A DNA stretch of 64,000 nt, taken from NCBI RefSeq assembly GCF_040819555.1, contig NZ_CP161920.1:1611001-1675000 (forward strand). The letters run 5' to 3'. Below, piece after piece: positions 24,953 to 33,380 of this stretch. The notes under the pieces were generated by a model. That model did no database searches. It saw nothing but the letters and a program-made list of their open reading frames with translations, and had not been told where the DNA came from. The position numbers and the translations under genes are program-made. The stretch is from Nitratireductor sp. GISD-1A_MAKvit (lineage in GTDB: Bacteria > Pseudomonadota > Alphaproteobacteria > Rhizobiales > Rhizobiaceae). Numbering within the stretch: position 1 is the stretch's first letter; each line of letters starts with the position of its first letter.

Positions 24953-26953
24953 ATGGCGACAAAAGAGAAGGAAGAGGTCGAAACCGAACGCGAGGGCTCT
25001 GACGGCCCGTTGCTCGACCTTTCCGACGACGCAGTCAAGAAGATGATCAAGGCCGCCAAGAAGCGCGGCTATGTAACGATGGACGAGCTCAATGCCGTCC
25101 TTCCTTCTGGCGAAGTCAGTTCGGAGCAGATTGAAGACACCATGGCGATGCTCTCGGATATGGGCATCAATGTGGTCGAAGAAGATGAAGTTGCCGAGGA
25201 AAGCGATTCCAGCGAGAGCGAGGAAGGCGGTGAGCTGACCACGCAGGCGGGAACTGCGGTTGCGACCACGACCAAGAAGGAGCCGACGGACCGTACGGAC
25301 GATCCCGTGCGCATGTATCTGCGCGAAATGGGCTCGGTGGAACTTTTGTCGCGCGAAGGCGAAATCGCCATTGCGAAGCGCATTGAGGCTGGCCGCGAGA
25401 CGATGATCGCCGGGCTTTGCGAGAGCCCGCTGACCTTCCAGGCCCTGATCATCTGGCGCGATGAGCTGAACGAAGGCAAGATCCTTCTACGCGAGATCAT
25501 CGATCTCGAAGCGACCTATGCCGGCCCTGAAGCAAAGCAGGCACCGGTCGTTCAGCGGACGGACGAGGAAACCAAGCCGGCGGAGGAAAAGCCCAAACGT
25601 TCGCGCGGTGACGATGTCACCGATGTGGGCGGCGAGGGGCAGACCGAAGACGACGACGATGATGACGATGAGGATGAGGCCAATCTGTCGCTGGCTGCGA
25701 TGGAAGCCGAACTCAAGCCCGGCGTCATGGAAACGCTCGACTTCATTGCCGACACCTACAAGAAGCTGCGCAAGCTGCAGGATCAGAAGGTGGAATCGAG
25801 CCTGGCCGATGCCGACACGCTGTCGACGAGCCAGGAGCGCCGCTACAAGCAGTTGAAGGGTGAATTGATCACCTCGGTGAAGTCGCTTTCCCTCAACAAT
25901 GCCCGTATCGAAACCCTGGTCGAGCAGCTTTACGACATCAACAAGCGTCTCGTGAAGAACGAGGGTCGTCTGTTGCGCCTGGCAGAAAGCTATGGCGTGA
26001 AGCGTGAGTCTTTCCTCAAGGAGTATCAGGGCTCCGAACTCGACACCAACTGGACCGAGCGCGTTGCGACGCTCTCCGGCAAGGGGTGGAAGGAGTTCTC
26101 GAAGAACGAGGCAAAGGCGATCGAGAACCTGCGTGCCGAGATCCAGAATCTTGCGCAGGAGACGGCGATTTCCATCGGCGAGTTCCGTCGCATCGTGAAC
26201 CAGGTACAGAAGGGCGAGCGAGAAGCGGCCATTGCCAAGAAGGAGATGGTCGAGGCCAATCTGCGTCTCGTGATCTCGATTGCCAAGAAATACACGAACC
26301 GCGGTCTCCAGTTTCTCGATCTGATTCAGGAGGGCAACATCGGCCTGATGAAGGCGGTGGACAAGTTCGAGTATCGGCGTGGTTACAAGTTCTCCACCTA
26401 CGCGACCTGGTGGATCCGGCAGGCGATCACGCGTTCGATTGCCGATCAGGCCCGCACGATCCGTATCCCGGTCCACATGATCGAGACGATCAACAAGATC
26501 GTGAGGACATCGCGCCAGATGCTGCATGAGATTGGACGGGAGCCGACGCCGGAAGAACTGGCAGAGAAGCTCGCCATGCCGCTGGAAAAGGTTCGCAAGG
26601 TTCTGAAAATCGCCAAGGAGCCGATCTCGCTCGAGACGCCCGTGGGCGACGAGGAGGATTCGCATCTTGGCGACTTCATCGAAGACAAGGGCGCAGTTCT
26701 TCCCATCGATGCCGCCATTCAGGCGAATCTGCGTGAAACCACGACGCGCGTTCTCGCATCGCTGACTCCGCGCGAAGAGCGTGTGCTGCGCATGCGTTTC
26801 GGTATCGGCATGAACACCGATCACACGCTGGAGGAAGTGGGGCAGCAGTTCTCCGTCACACGTGAACGCATCCGCCAGATCGAGGCGAAGGCACTGCGCA
26901 AGCTCAAACATCCGAGCCGGTCGCGCAAGCTGCGTTCGTTCCTCGACAGCTAG
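24953..26953 (+). CDS. rpoD: RNA polymerase primary sigma factor (sigma-70)
   Basis: The 666-residue housekeeping sigma factor. Region 1.1 is at the N-terminus and region 1.2 includes [11 protein letters not shown]. The non-conserved insert contains a strongly acidic tract of nine Asp/Glu around [11 protein letters not shown]. Regions 2.3-2.4 appear as [19 protein letters not shown], which reads the -10 element, region 3 as [10 protein letters not shown], and region 4.2 as [17 protein letters not shown], which reads the -35 element. All are intact and continuous. GGAGAA precedes the ATG at a good distance. A strong terminator follows 25 bases after the stop. Confidence 0.98.
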   Translation: MATKEKEEVETEREGSDGPLLDLSDDAVKKMIKAAKKRGYVTMDELNAVLPSGEVSSEQIEDTMAMLSDMGINVVEEDEVAEESDSSESEEGGELTTQAGTAVATTTKKEPTDRTDDPVRMYLREMGSVELLSREGEIAIAKRIEAGRETMIAGLCESPLTFQALIIWRDELNEGKILLREIIDLEATYAGPEAKQAPVVQRTDEETKPAEEKPKRSRGDDVTDVGGEGQTEDDDDDDDEDEANLSLAAMEAELKPGVMETLDFIADTYKKLRKLQDQKVESSLADADTLSTSQERRYKQLKGELITSVKSLSLNNARIETLVEQLYDINKRLVKNEGRLLRLAESYGVKRESFLKEYQGSELDTNWTERVATLSGKGWKEFSKNEAKAIENLRAEIQNLAQETAISIGEFRRIVNQVQKGEREAAIAKKEMVEANLRLVISIAKKYTNRGLQFLDLIQEGNIGLMKAVDKFEYRRGYKFSTYATWWIRQAITRSIADQARTIRIPVHMIETINKIVRTSRQMLHEIGREPTPEELAEKLAMPLEKVRKVLKIAKEPISLETPVGDEEDSHLGDFIEDKGAVLPIDAAIQANLRETTTRVLASLTPREERVLRMRFGIGMNTDHTLEEVGQQFSVTRERIRQIEAKALRKLKHPSRSRKLRSFLDS

Positions 26954-26977
26954 GCGCTTCGAGGGTGCTGAATTGAT

Positions 26978-27010
26978 GAGCCGGGCCTTGAGCCCGGCTC
27001 TTTCTTTTTG
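26978..27010 (+). terminator. Intrinsic terminator of rpoD
   Basis: A 9-bp perfect stem (GAGCCGGGC and complement, 5-base loop) is followed by TTTCTTTTTG. Confidence 0.93.
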
Positions 27011-27122
27011 CGCTGGCTTTGCATCTGATATCTGGCTGTATCTCTGGAGTGGGGTGCCTGTTTCGCTTGCCGGCATAGAGGGGTACAACGCCAGAGGATC
27101 GATATCTAACGGGAGAAAGTCC

Positions 27123-27417
27123 ATGTCATTTTTGAAGCGTCTCTTCGGCGGCGGAACCGGGCAATCCACCACGGGAGGAGACAGGGCCTGTGGGCGAGGC
27201 CGTTGAGCACAAGGGGTACTCGATCCAGCCGACACCTTTTTCAGCCGACGGGCAGTTTCAGACCTGTGCGGTGATCACGAAGGAGGTGGATGGCGTCGTG
27301 AAGGAGCATCGTCTGGTTCGTGCAGACCGCTTTCCGAGTGCCGACCTTGCCGCAGATCAGGCCATCCGCAAGGGACGGCAGGTGATCGACGAACAGGGTG
27401 ATCGAATTTTCGACTGA
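27123..27417 (+). CDS. HlyU-family protein, split by +1 frameshift at 27184
   Basis: A 97-residue protein of the HlyU family after correction. It begins MSFLKRLFGGG with GGGAGA upstream. The typical core follows in the next frame: EHKGYSIQPTPF, GQFQTCAVITKEVDG and VRADRFPSADLAA. Removing one G from the G3 run at 27184-27186 (CAGGGCCTG) joins the parts as GGDRPVGEAVEHKGY. HlyU of Vibrio is described as a transcriptional activator of haemolysin, but many alphaproteobacterial members are uncharacterised, and this one lacks an obvious helix-turn-helix. I therefore name only the family. Confidence 0.85.
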
Positions 27418-27522
27418 ACCCGACCGCACCCCCGCGCCAGGATGGCGGTGGCGTGACTGGACCGGAAGCGATGCTTCGATCAAACTGTCGACGGGGGGAT
27501 CCTGTTTGGAGAGGTTAACATT

Positions 27523-28233
27523 TTGACGCTTGCCGCATCTCTTTTCCCGATCCTTTGCTGGGGTTTTTATTCGATATTTGCGAGCTGGCTTGAAAGACGC
27601 CGGCCGTCACTCTCCATCATCATGGGTGCCCAGCGCCATCGCTGGGTGCGCAATGCGGTGCGCCGTGAAACGCCGATGGATGCAATTCTTTCAGGCAATC
27701 TGATGGGGGCCGTGTCGTTTTTTGCGTCGACCACCGTTCTCATCATCCTGGCCGTGATTGCGGTATTCGGTCAGGTTGGCGCGGTGGTGGACGCCGTGTC
27801 TGTCATGCAGCCGGGACTTGATCTTTCGGCAGCGGTTGTGGAGCGGCACCTTGTGCTTTTCCTCGTTATGTTCGTGATGGCATTTCTGTCCTTCACGCTC
27901 TCTCTTCGGCAGTTCAATCACTTTTGCATCATGCTTGGGGCTGCCGATGACAGGGGTGAAAGCGATCCCGAAGAAATCTACATCATGGCTGCTCTCAACA
28001 CGATCGCGGCGCGTAACTTCAATCAGGGTATTCGTGCCTATTATTTCGCGCTCGGGATGATTGCCTGGTTCGTGTCGATCTGGGCAGCGATTGTTGTCAG
28101 TCTGATCATCTTTGCCTCGATCCTTTACCGGGAATTCTTTTCAGCGGCACGGGAACTGGTCGCAGGGCTGAAGGTGGAGGTGCCCGATCCAGCAAGGCGG
28201 ACCGCCAGCGGAACGAAAACGCAAAGGCCATAG
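27523..28233 (+). CDS. DUF599 family membrane protein
   Basis: A 236-residue protein of the DUF599 family, function unknown. Four membrane segments are visible: near residues 4-22, 58-85 (AVSFFASTTVLIILAVIAVF), 107-127 (LVLFLVMFVMAFLSFTLSL) and 180-205 (FALGMIAWFVSIWAAIVVSL). The conserved cytoplasmic signature RHRWVRNAVRRETPMDAIL between the first two segments is typical. The start is a TTG at 27523 with GGAGAGG about 9 bases upstream; no in-frame ATG keeps the first helix. The C-terminus is a short basic tail. Confidence 0.82.
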   Translation: MTLAASLFPILCWGFYSIFASWLERRRPSLSIIMGAQRHRWVRNAVRRETPMDAILSGNLMGAVSFFASTTVLIILAVIAVFGQVGAVVDAVSVMQPGLDLSAAVVERHLVLFLVMFVMAFLSFTLSLRQFNHFCIMLGAADDRGESDPEEIYIMAALNTIAARNFNQGIRAYYFALGMIAWFVSIWAAIVVSLIIFASILYREFFSAARELVAGLKVEVPDPARRTASGTKTQRP

Positions 28234-28242
28234 GTCTCCACG

Positions 28243-28839
28243 CTATCGGGTCACCGACAGGCCCACGATCAGAGCCGCAAGGCCTGCTTCATAGGCATCC
28301 TTGTCTGCGCCGGAATCAACCGCAAGCGCAGCGCGGTCGAACGCCGCGCCCAGCAGACCTGTCAGAGCGTCCAGCGGCAGAACCCGGATCTGCTTCATTT
28401 CCATCGCGGCTTTCAGCCCTTCCCTCAGGGTTCTGTTGCCATGACAGTTATCGATTTCGTCCATGCGGCTTCTGCCAAGAACAGCCGGCCCGTCGAGCAG
28501 CAAAAGGCGTGTGCGCCCGGGCGCTTGCATGGCTTCGAGATATGCCTTTCCACCTTCGATCAAAGCTGCGCTGGCTGTTGGGGAGGTGACGGTGTGCCGT
28601 TCGATCTCTTCGGCCACGCTACCCGCTTCCCGTTCAACGACGGCCGCAAACAGTGCCTGTTTGTCTGTGAAGTGATGATAGAGCGCTCCGCGTGTCACAC
28701 CGGCCTCTCGAGCAATATCAGGCGTCCCAGTTTCCGCGTAGGACTTTTCAACGAACAGACGCCGTGCTGCCTCGATAAGCTTGTCGCGCGTTTCTTCACT
28801 TCTTACGCGGTTGGAGCGGCGGTTTGAACTATGTTGCAT
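28243..28839 (-). CDS. TetR/AcrR-family transcriptional regulator
   Basis: A 198-residue one-component repressor. The DNA-binding helix-turn-helix is at residues about 15-60 (TRDKLIEAARRLFVEKSYAE, then DIAREAGVTRGALYHHF with the typical LYHHF end). The C-terminal ligand domain (TetR_C-like) is divergent, and the ligand cannot be read. It is divergent from the VOC gene at 28976. Two near-identical palindromes lie in the shared upstream region, and one of them overlaps its own start codon, so autorepression and control of the VOC gene are likely. Confidence 0.92.
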   Translation of the reverse strand: MQHSSNRRSNRVRSEETRDKLIEAARRLFVEKSYAETGTPDIAREAGVTRGALYHHFTDKQALFAAVVEREAGSVAEEIERHTVTSPTASAALIEGGKAYLEAMQAPGRTRLLLLDGPAVLGRSRMDEIDNCHGNRTLREGLKAAMEMKQIRVLPLDALTGLLGAAFDRAALAVDSGADKDAYEAGLAALIVGLSVTR

Positions 28840-28855
28840 ACATGCAGCCTGTATG
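28837..28855. promoter_or_regulatory. Putative TetR operator 1
   Basis: A palindrome CATACA-N7-TGTATG overlaps the start codon of the tetR gene. It resembles AcrR-type operators, and a second copy lies 28 bp away centre to centre. Confidence 0.7.
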
Positions 28856-28865
28856 TTAATTAATG

Positions 28866-28883
28866 ATACATGCAGTCTGTATG
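28866..28883. promoter_or_regulatory. Putative TetR operator 2
   Basis: A palindrome ATACA-N7-TGTAT whose centre differs from operator 1 by one base (TGCAGTC against TGCAGCC). It lies between tetR and the divergent VOC gene. Confidence 0.7.
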
Positions 28884-28975
28884 TTTATCCGGCCCAGCGG
28901 TCAATGCAAGCATTCGATCCAATATGACGGATAAGCAGCGGCTTGGAAGCAAAACGCCAGAAGGGAGGAATCCTG

Positions 28976-29401
28976 ATGAACGTCACCGGCTATTATCCGG
29001 TCATCATGACGGAAAAGGTCGCCGAAACGGCTGCGTTTTACTGCGCGCATTTCGGGTTTCGGCCTGCATTCGAAGCGGATTGGTATGTCCACCTGAGTTC
29101 GTCTGACGATCCTCACGTCAGCCTTGCCATATTGGATGGACAGCATCCCACGGTGCCCGAAGGCGGCCGGGGCAGCGCTTCAGGCGTGATCCTGAATTTC
29201 GAGGTCGAGGATGTGGATGCGGAGTATGATCGGCTGAGGGGGGAGGGGCTTCCCGTCCTGCTGGACCTGCGCGACGAGGTGTTTGGGCAACGTCATTTCA
29301 TCACCGCTGATCCGAACGGTGTTTTGATTGATGTTATCAAGCCCATCCCGCCATCCGCGGAATTTGCCGCTCAATACGCACCGGACGCGATCCCTCAATA
29401 G
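28976..29401 (+). CDS. VOC family (glyoxalase/bleomycin-resistance fold) protein
   Basis: A 141-residue vicinal-oxygen-chelate protein with the paired beta-alpha-beta-beta-beta modules. The first is [17 protein letters not shown] and the second is [19 protein letters not shown], with the end [16 protein letters not shown] typical of the family. The ATG at 28976 has AAGGGAGG at ideal spacing; an upstream TTG at 28943 is rejected. It is divergent from tetR across two palindromic operators, so it is likely the regulated target. The substrate is unknown, and a detoxification role is inference. Confidence 0.88.
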   Translation: MNVTGYYPVIMTEKVAETAAFYCAHFGFRPAFEADWYVHLSSSDDPHVSLAILDGQHPTVPEGGRGSASGVILNFEVEDVDAEYDRLRGEGLPVLLDLRDEVFGQRHFITADPNGVLIDVIKPIPPSAEFAAQYAPDAIPQ

Positions 29402-29464
29402 AAATGCTCTAACAAAAACGGAAGCCGCGGTGCACATGCACTGGCGGCTACCGTTTGCTCGCGC

Positions 29465-29899
29465 TCAGGCGCCGACGATTTCCACGACTTCGATGTCGAA
29501 AATCAGGTCATGTCCTGCGAGGGGATGGTTGGCATCGACCCTGATCTCCTCATCGGTCACACCCACCACGCTGAGAGGAATCTGGTTGCCGTCCGGGGTG
29601 GTGGCCTGCAGATTGGCGCCCACTTTCACGTCCAGCTCCGGGGGCAGTGCCGAGCGGGGAACAACCTGAACCTGATTTTCATCACGCGCGCCATAGGCTT
29701 CGTCGGCTGCGATTGTCAGCGTGCCGGTGTCGCCCTGCTTCATGCCCTGAATCTGCCGGTCGAGACCGGGAATGATCTGACCGCTTCCAACCTTGAACTC
29801 GAGTGGCTCGCGTCCGGCCGAGGAATCAAACTGCGTGCCGTCGGCCAGCTTGCCGGTATAATGAATGCGCACGACATCGCCGCTTTTGACCTGGCTCAT
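29465..29899 (-). CDS. FKBP-type peptidyl-prolyl cis-trans isomerase (SlyD-like)
   Basis: A 144-residue cytoplasmic FKBP that speeds up proline isomerisation and protein folding. The FKBP part (VRIHYTGKLADGTQFDSS, then QIIPGLDRQIQGMKQGD) surrounds an insert-in-flap domain (DEAYGARDENQVQVVPRSAL), the SlyD arrangement. It ends with NHPLAGHDLIFDIEVVEI, also as in SlyD. The His-rich metal-binding tail of E. coli SlyD is missing. No operon partner is evident. Confidence 0.92.
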   Translation of the reverse strand: MSQVKSGDVVRIHYTGKLADGTQFDSSAGREPLEFKVGSGQIIPGLDRQIQGMKQGDTGTLTIAADEAYGARDENQVQVVPRSALPPELDVKVGANLQATTPDGNQIPLSVVGVTDEEIRVDANHPLAGHDLIFDIEVVEIVGA

Positions 29900-30155
29900 G
29901 TCTGTCTCTCAATCGTTTCTGTGTGAGAAGATGTTGACGCGGCATAGCGCTCTGCGTCGGCGGACAGGGGCCTGGCAACGCCCTTCGACCCCTTGCCGAT
30001 ACAGGTTAGTGCGTGGCGGGTACCCCTGTAAAGCGAATGAAGCAAACGGCGGGGGATGTTTTTTTAACCCCGACCGTTCTTGGCAGCGCAGAATGGCCCA
30101 GCCGGGGGCGTTCCGGGCCGGGGCTATGCACCGCAGAAGCCGGCGGACGAGGCTG

Positions 30156-30575
30156 TTATTTTCCGACGATGGCCCAGGTTACGCCAAACGGATCCTGGAC
30201 TTGACCGTAGCGCTCGCCCCAGAACATCCGTTCGAGCGGCAATTTGACCTGCATGCCGGCGCCGACAGCGCGTGCCCACCAACCGTCGACATCTTCGACA
30301 CTGAGGGTCAGTGTGTATCCGGCATGTCCCTGCAATGACTGGCCGTATTCGGGATAGGCATCGCACAGCATGAGCGAGCCGCCGTGAAGGTAGAGATGGA
30401 TGTGCATGGTACGGCCGCTCTCGTCTTCCGGCTGGCGGAAGACCTCTTCGGCACCAAAGGCTTCGGTGTAGAACTCAGCCGCCTTCGAGGCGCCGCTGAC
30501 CATAAGGTAAGGAACCACGCCCCCCAGGACTTTGGGTGTTTCCTGATGATCTGCAATCGTTTGCGCTTCAGACAT
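30156..30575 (-). CDS. VOC/PhnB-like glyoxalase-fold protein
   Basis: A 139-residue protein of the PhnB-like branch of the VOC superfamily, beginning after AGGAGA at the ATG 30575. Typical stretches are VVPYLMVSGASKAAEFYTEAF, LMLCDAYPEYGQS and the end WGERYGQVQDPFGVTWAI. Such genes often accompany ECF42 sigma and DGPF genes, and here it lies 37 bases after the stop of the sigma gene on the same strand, so the three form a likely operon. The substrate is unknown. Confidence 0.9.
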   Translation of the reverse strand: MSEAQTIADHQETPKVLGGVVPYLMVSGASKAAEFYTEAFGAEEVFRQPEDESGRTMHIHLYLHGGSLMLCDAYPEYGQSLQGHAGYTLTLSVEDVDGWWARAVGAGMQVKLPLERMFWGERYGQVQDPFGVTWAIVGK

Positions 30576-30612
30576 GTTTTCTCCTGCTGACACCATCTCG
30601 TTGACGGGCCCA

Positions 30613-31935
30613 TTATCGGGACGTGTCATCAGGACGAATGACGGCCTTTCCTTCCGACATCTGGCGGTAATTTTTTTGATCCTGGTGGGTACGCGTTTTC
30701 GTCGCCAGACGGTCAAGGTGCTGGCGAATATGTGCTGCCTCCATCGGCGTGCGGGCGAGGGCGATGGCGCGATCGAATGCCTTTCGCGCCTCTTCCGCAT
30801 GTCCGATCTCGCTCAGATATGCGCCGCGTACGCCATGGAAGTAGAAATAGCCGGACAGGCGATCCGCCAGCGGCGTGATGATTTGCAGCGCGGCTTCAGG
30901 GCCCCGGATTTTGGATACGGCCACGGACCGGTTGAGCGTGATGACGGGAGAAGGAGTTTGATGTTCCAGCAACTGGTAAAGCAGGTCGATCTCTTCCCAA
31001 TCGGTCTTCTCGGGCGTGGAGGCGCGGATATGCACTGCGGCAATCGCTGCCTGGATCTGGTAGGGGCCCGGATGACCGTGCCGCAACGCCTTGTCCACAA
31101 GCGCAAGGCCTTCCTCGATTGCGTTGCGGTTCCACAGGTTCCGGTCCTGATCTTCGAGAAGAACGACATTCCCCTCGGCGTCTGTGCGTGCGGGGCTGCG
31201 CGCGTGCTGCAGGAGCATGAGAGCCAGAAGCCCCATTATTTCAGGCTCGGAAGGAAACAGCCGTAGCAGCAGGCGACCAAGCCGGACAGCCTCGTCGCAC
31301 AGGGGCGCACGTACGATCTCTTCGCCGCTGGAGGCCGAATAGCCCTCGTTGAAAATCAGATAGATCATCGCGGCAACAGAGCCGAGCCGCTTCGAACGTT
31401 CGGCTGCGTCGGGTGGAGCAAACGGGACGCTGGCCTCACCCACCCGGCGCTTGGCGCGCGTGATGCGTTGCTCCATGGCTCTTTCGCCGATCAGAAAGGC
31501 GCTGGCGATTTCGCCTACGCTTAACCCGGAGACGATGCGCAATGCGAGCGCCACCTGTTGGGTTGCGGGCAGCTCCGGGTGGCAACACACGAACATCAGC
31601 CGCAGGATATCGTCGCGGTAATGTGCTCCGTCCAGCCGCTCGGCCATATTGGCTTCGGCGTCATCAAGGTTTGAAATTCTGTCTTCAGGCGGCAGGACCG
31701 TGTTGCGGCTGTCGCGCCTTAACGTATCGAGTGCTGCATTACGCCCGACGAAGATCAGCCAGGCGGTTGGATCGCGGGGCGGACCCTTTACGGGCCAGGT
31801 TTTCAAGGCTCGGAGGCAGGCTTCCTGAAATGCTTCCTCGGCGCGGTCCAGGTCGCGGAAATAGCGCAGAAGGGCACCCATGGCCTGCGGGCGGGCACCT
31901 GTGAGCGTATTCTCGACCCAGGCCAGCTCAGTCAT
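30613..31935 (-). CDS. ECF42-type RNA polymerase sigma factor with C-terminal TPR-like domain
   Basis: A 440-residue extracytoplasmic-function sigma factor of the ECF42 group. Region 2 is at the N-terminus (ALLRYFRDLDRAEEAFQEAC, then PTAWLIFVGRNAALDTLRR). Region 4 follows at about residues 130-180 (GLSVGEIASAFLIGERAMEQ). The long C-terminal helical, TPR-like extension (IYLIFNEGYSASSGEE through RSVAVSKIRGPEAAL) is diagnostic. ECF42 factors lack classical anti-sigma factors and are tied to DGPF/YCII proteins. The start ATG overlaps the stop of the upstream DGPF gene (ATGA), so translation is coupled. Confidence 0.93.
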   Translation of the reverse strand: MTELAWVENTLTGARPQAMGALLRYFRDLDRAEEAFQEACLRALKTWPVKGPPRDPTAWLIFVGRNAALDTLRRDSRNTVLPPEDRISNLDDAEANMAERLDGAHYRDDILRLMFVCCHPELPATQQVALALRIVSGLSVGEIASAFLIGERAMEQRITRAKRRVGEASVPFAPPDAAERSKRLGSVAAMIYLIFNEGYSASSGEEIVRAPLCDEAVRLGRLLLRLFPSEPEIMGLLALMLLQHARSPARTDAEGNVVLLEDQDRNLWNRNAIEEGLALVDKALRHGHPGPYQIQAAIAAVHIRASTPEKTDWEEIDLLYQLLEHQTPSPVITLNRSVAVSKIRGPEAALQIITPLADRLSGYFYFHGVRGAYLSEIGHAEEARKAFDRAIALARTPMEAAHIRQHLDRLATKTRTHQDQKNYRQMSEGKAVIRPDDTSR

Positions 31936-32319
31936 TTCTTCAACTCCTGCATAGCCGGCAGGGTGCCTTTCTCGAAGATCTGTACCGGACGAATTTCAAA
32001 AGTAACGCTCTCGCCTTCCTTCATGCGTTTGGCAAAGTCGACCACTTCTTCCAGATTTTCGCAATCGACCACGTAAAATCCGAGCAATTGCTCCTTTGTT
32101 TCGGCGAAGGGGCCGTCGAGCACCACTTGCTCCATGCCTGAAGTGCGGATCGTGGTTGCAACTGAGGTGGGCATGAGGCGGATGGCCGGGGCCCATGCGG
32201 TTTGTATCCACAAGCTCCTGTTGCACGCGCCGACGCTTGGCGAGCACGGCATCATCTTCCTCCCGCGACCAAGACATGACCAGATCTTCATTGTGGTAGC
32301 AGAGAATTGTGTAGAGCAT
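31932..32319 (-). CDS. YCII/DGPF-domain protein, split by +1 frameshift near 32189
   Basis: A 128-residue DGPF protein (YCII-related family), the standard partner of ECF42 sigma factors. The first part MLYTILCYHNEDLVMSW and the name-giving DGPFAETKEQLLGFYVVD lie in two frames. Removing one base from the G4 run at 32188-32191 (a C on the coding strand, GGCCCC) joins them as NRMGPAIRLMPTSVATTIR. The ATG at 32319 has AGGAA upstream. The role of DGPF proteins is unclear; genetic association suggests they modulate the cognate sigma factor. Confidence 0.88.
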
Positions 32320-32493
32320 GCTGGTTCCTTTCCTGTTTGAATGACGGGCAAGGATGTTGCATGTCGACAGGCGTCGTCGAGAAAATTTTGGTGCGGATGG
32401 CGCAAAGCCATCCACCGGAATATTGTCTGAAAAACTTCCTACGGGCGCTCAATCCTGATAGCTGAAAGCCGCGTCACCAAACGAGAGCCAGCC

Positions 32494-33198
32494 ATGTTCG
32501 CCAACACATTCCCCGACCGCGCCCTGATTGCCGAGACCGTGGCCAAGATGCTGATCGAGATCAAAGCGGTCCATTTTCGCGCCGACGAGCCCTATACCTT
32601 CACCTCCGGATTGAAGAGCCCGGTCTATATCGATTGCCGAAAGCTCATCTCCTATCCGCGCATTCGTTCGGCAATCATGGACTTCGCGGCATCAGTTGTG
32701 CTTCGCGATGCAGGCTTCGAGAAATTCGATGCCGTGGCTGGCGGAGAGACGGCAGGCATTCCGTTTGCCGCCTGGCTGTCCGACAAGCTCGGTCTGCCGA
32801 TGCTGTATGTTCGCAAGAAGCCCAAGGGTTTCGGTCGCGACGCACAGATCGAAGGCGACCTTACCGAAGGAGCCCGGCTTCTACTGGTGGAGGATCTGAC
32901 CACCGATGGCGGCAGCAAGTTGAAATTTGCCGAGGCCGTGCGCAAGGCCGGGGCGGAAGTGACGGATACCTTCGCGGTGTTCTACTATGGCATTTTCCCC
33001 GATACGCCAAAGCGCCTGGAGGATGCTGGCATGCGTCTTCACTATCTGACGACCTGGTGGGATGTTCTGCAGGTTGCGCGCGCCGAACGGCTGTTTGACG
33101 AGAAAACCCTTGATGAGGTGGAAAAATTCCTCAATCGACCTTTGGAATGGTCGGCTGCCAATGGCGGCATTTCAGAGCTTGGAGAAAAGGCCGGCTAA
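32494..33198 (+). CDS. pyrE: Orotate phosphoribosyltransferase
   Basis: A 234-residue type I phosphoribosyltransferase that makes orotidine 5'-phosphate from orotate and PRPP in pyrimidine synthesis. The PRPP-binding motif is [15 protein letters not shown]. The catalytic flexible loop contains [16 protein letters not shown]. The sequence is complete and of the length usual in alphaproteobacteria. It is divergent from the DGPF/ECF42 operon and is followed by a strong terminator, so it is monocistronic. Confidence 0.96.
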   Translation: MFANTFPDRALIAETVAKMLIEIKAVHFRADEPYTFTSGLKSPVYIDCRKLISYPRIRSAIMDFAASVVLRDAGFEKFDAVAGGETAGIPFAAWLSDKLGLPMLYVRKKPKGFGRDAQIEGDLTEGARLLLVEDLTTDGGSKLKFAEAVRKAGAEVTDTFAVFYYGIFPDTPKRLEDAGMRLHYLTTWWDVLQVARAERLFDEKTLDEVEKFLNRPLEWSAANGGISELGEKAG

Positions 33199-33241
33199 TC
33201 TGAGAGTGGAGCTTCTGGTCGCCTCGGTGACCATCGGAAAG

Positions 33242-33286
33242 AAGAAGCGACGGTTCGCCCGGGCGGAACCGTCGCTTCTTTTTTGC
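33242..33286 (+). terminator. Intrinsic terminator of pyrE
   Basis: A long stem (AAGAAGCGACGGTTC with its complement, one bulge in the inner part) is followed by a run of T. Confidence 0.92.
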
Positions 33287-33296
33287 GGATTTCAAA

Positions 33297-33330
33297 AGCC
33301 CGGCCGGAGGAGGGAGCATCCGGCCGGGCT
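33297..33330 (-). terminator. Intrinsic terminator of the OmpA-domain gene
   Basis: A 12-bp perfect stem (AGCCCGGCCGGA and complement, 10-base loop). On the minus strand it is followed by TTTTG. It lies 51 bases after the stop at 33381. Confidence 0.85.
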
Positions 33331-33380
33331 CCTTTCGCCCGCCCGACCAAGCGGGCATGGGGCAAAAAGCTGCTACACCG

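Noticed and set aside
22016..27186. Programmed ribosomal frameshifting or transcriptional slippage as the cause
   Set aside because: The G-run is on the template strand in at least three genes, no common downstream structure or slow codon is seen, and G runs of 3-5 are too short for normal slippage.
25487..27235. A 582-codon minus-strand frame opposite rpoD
   Set aside because: It is an antisense shadow. rpoD is complete and unmistakable on the plus strand.
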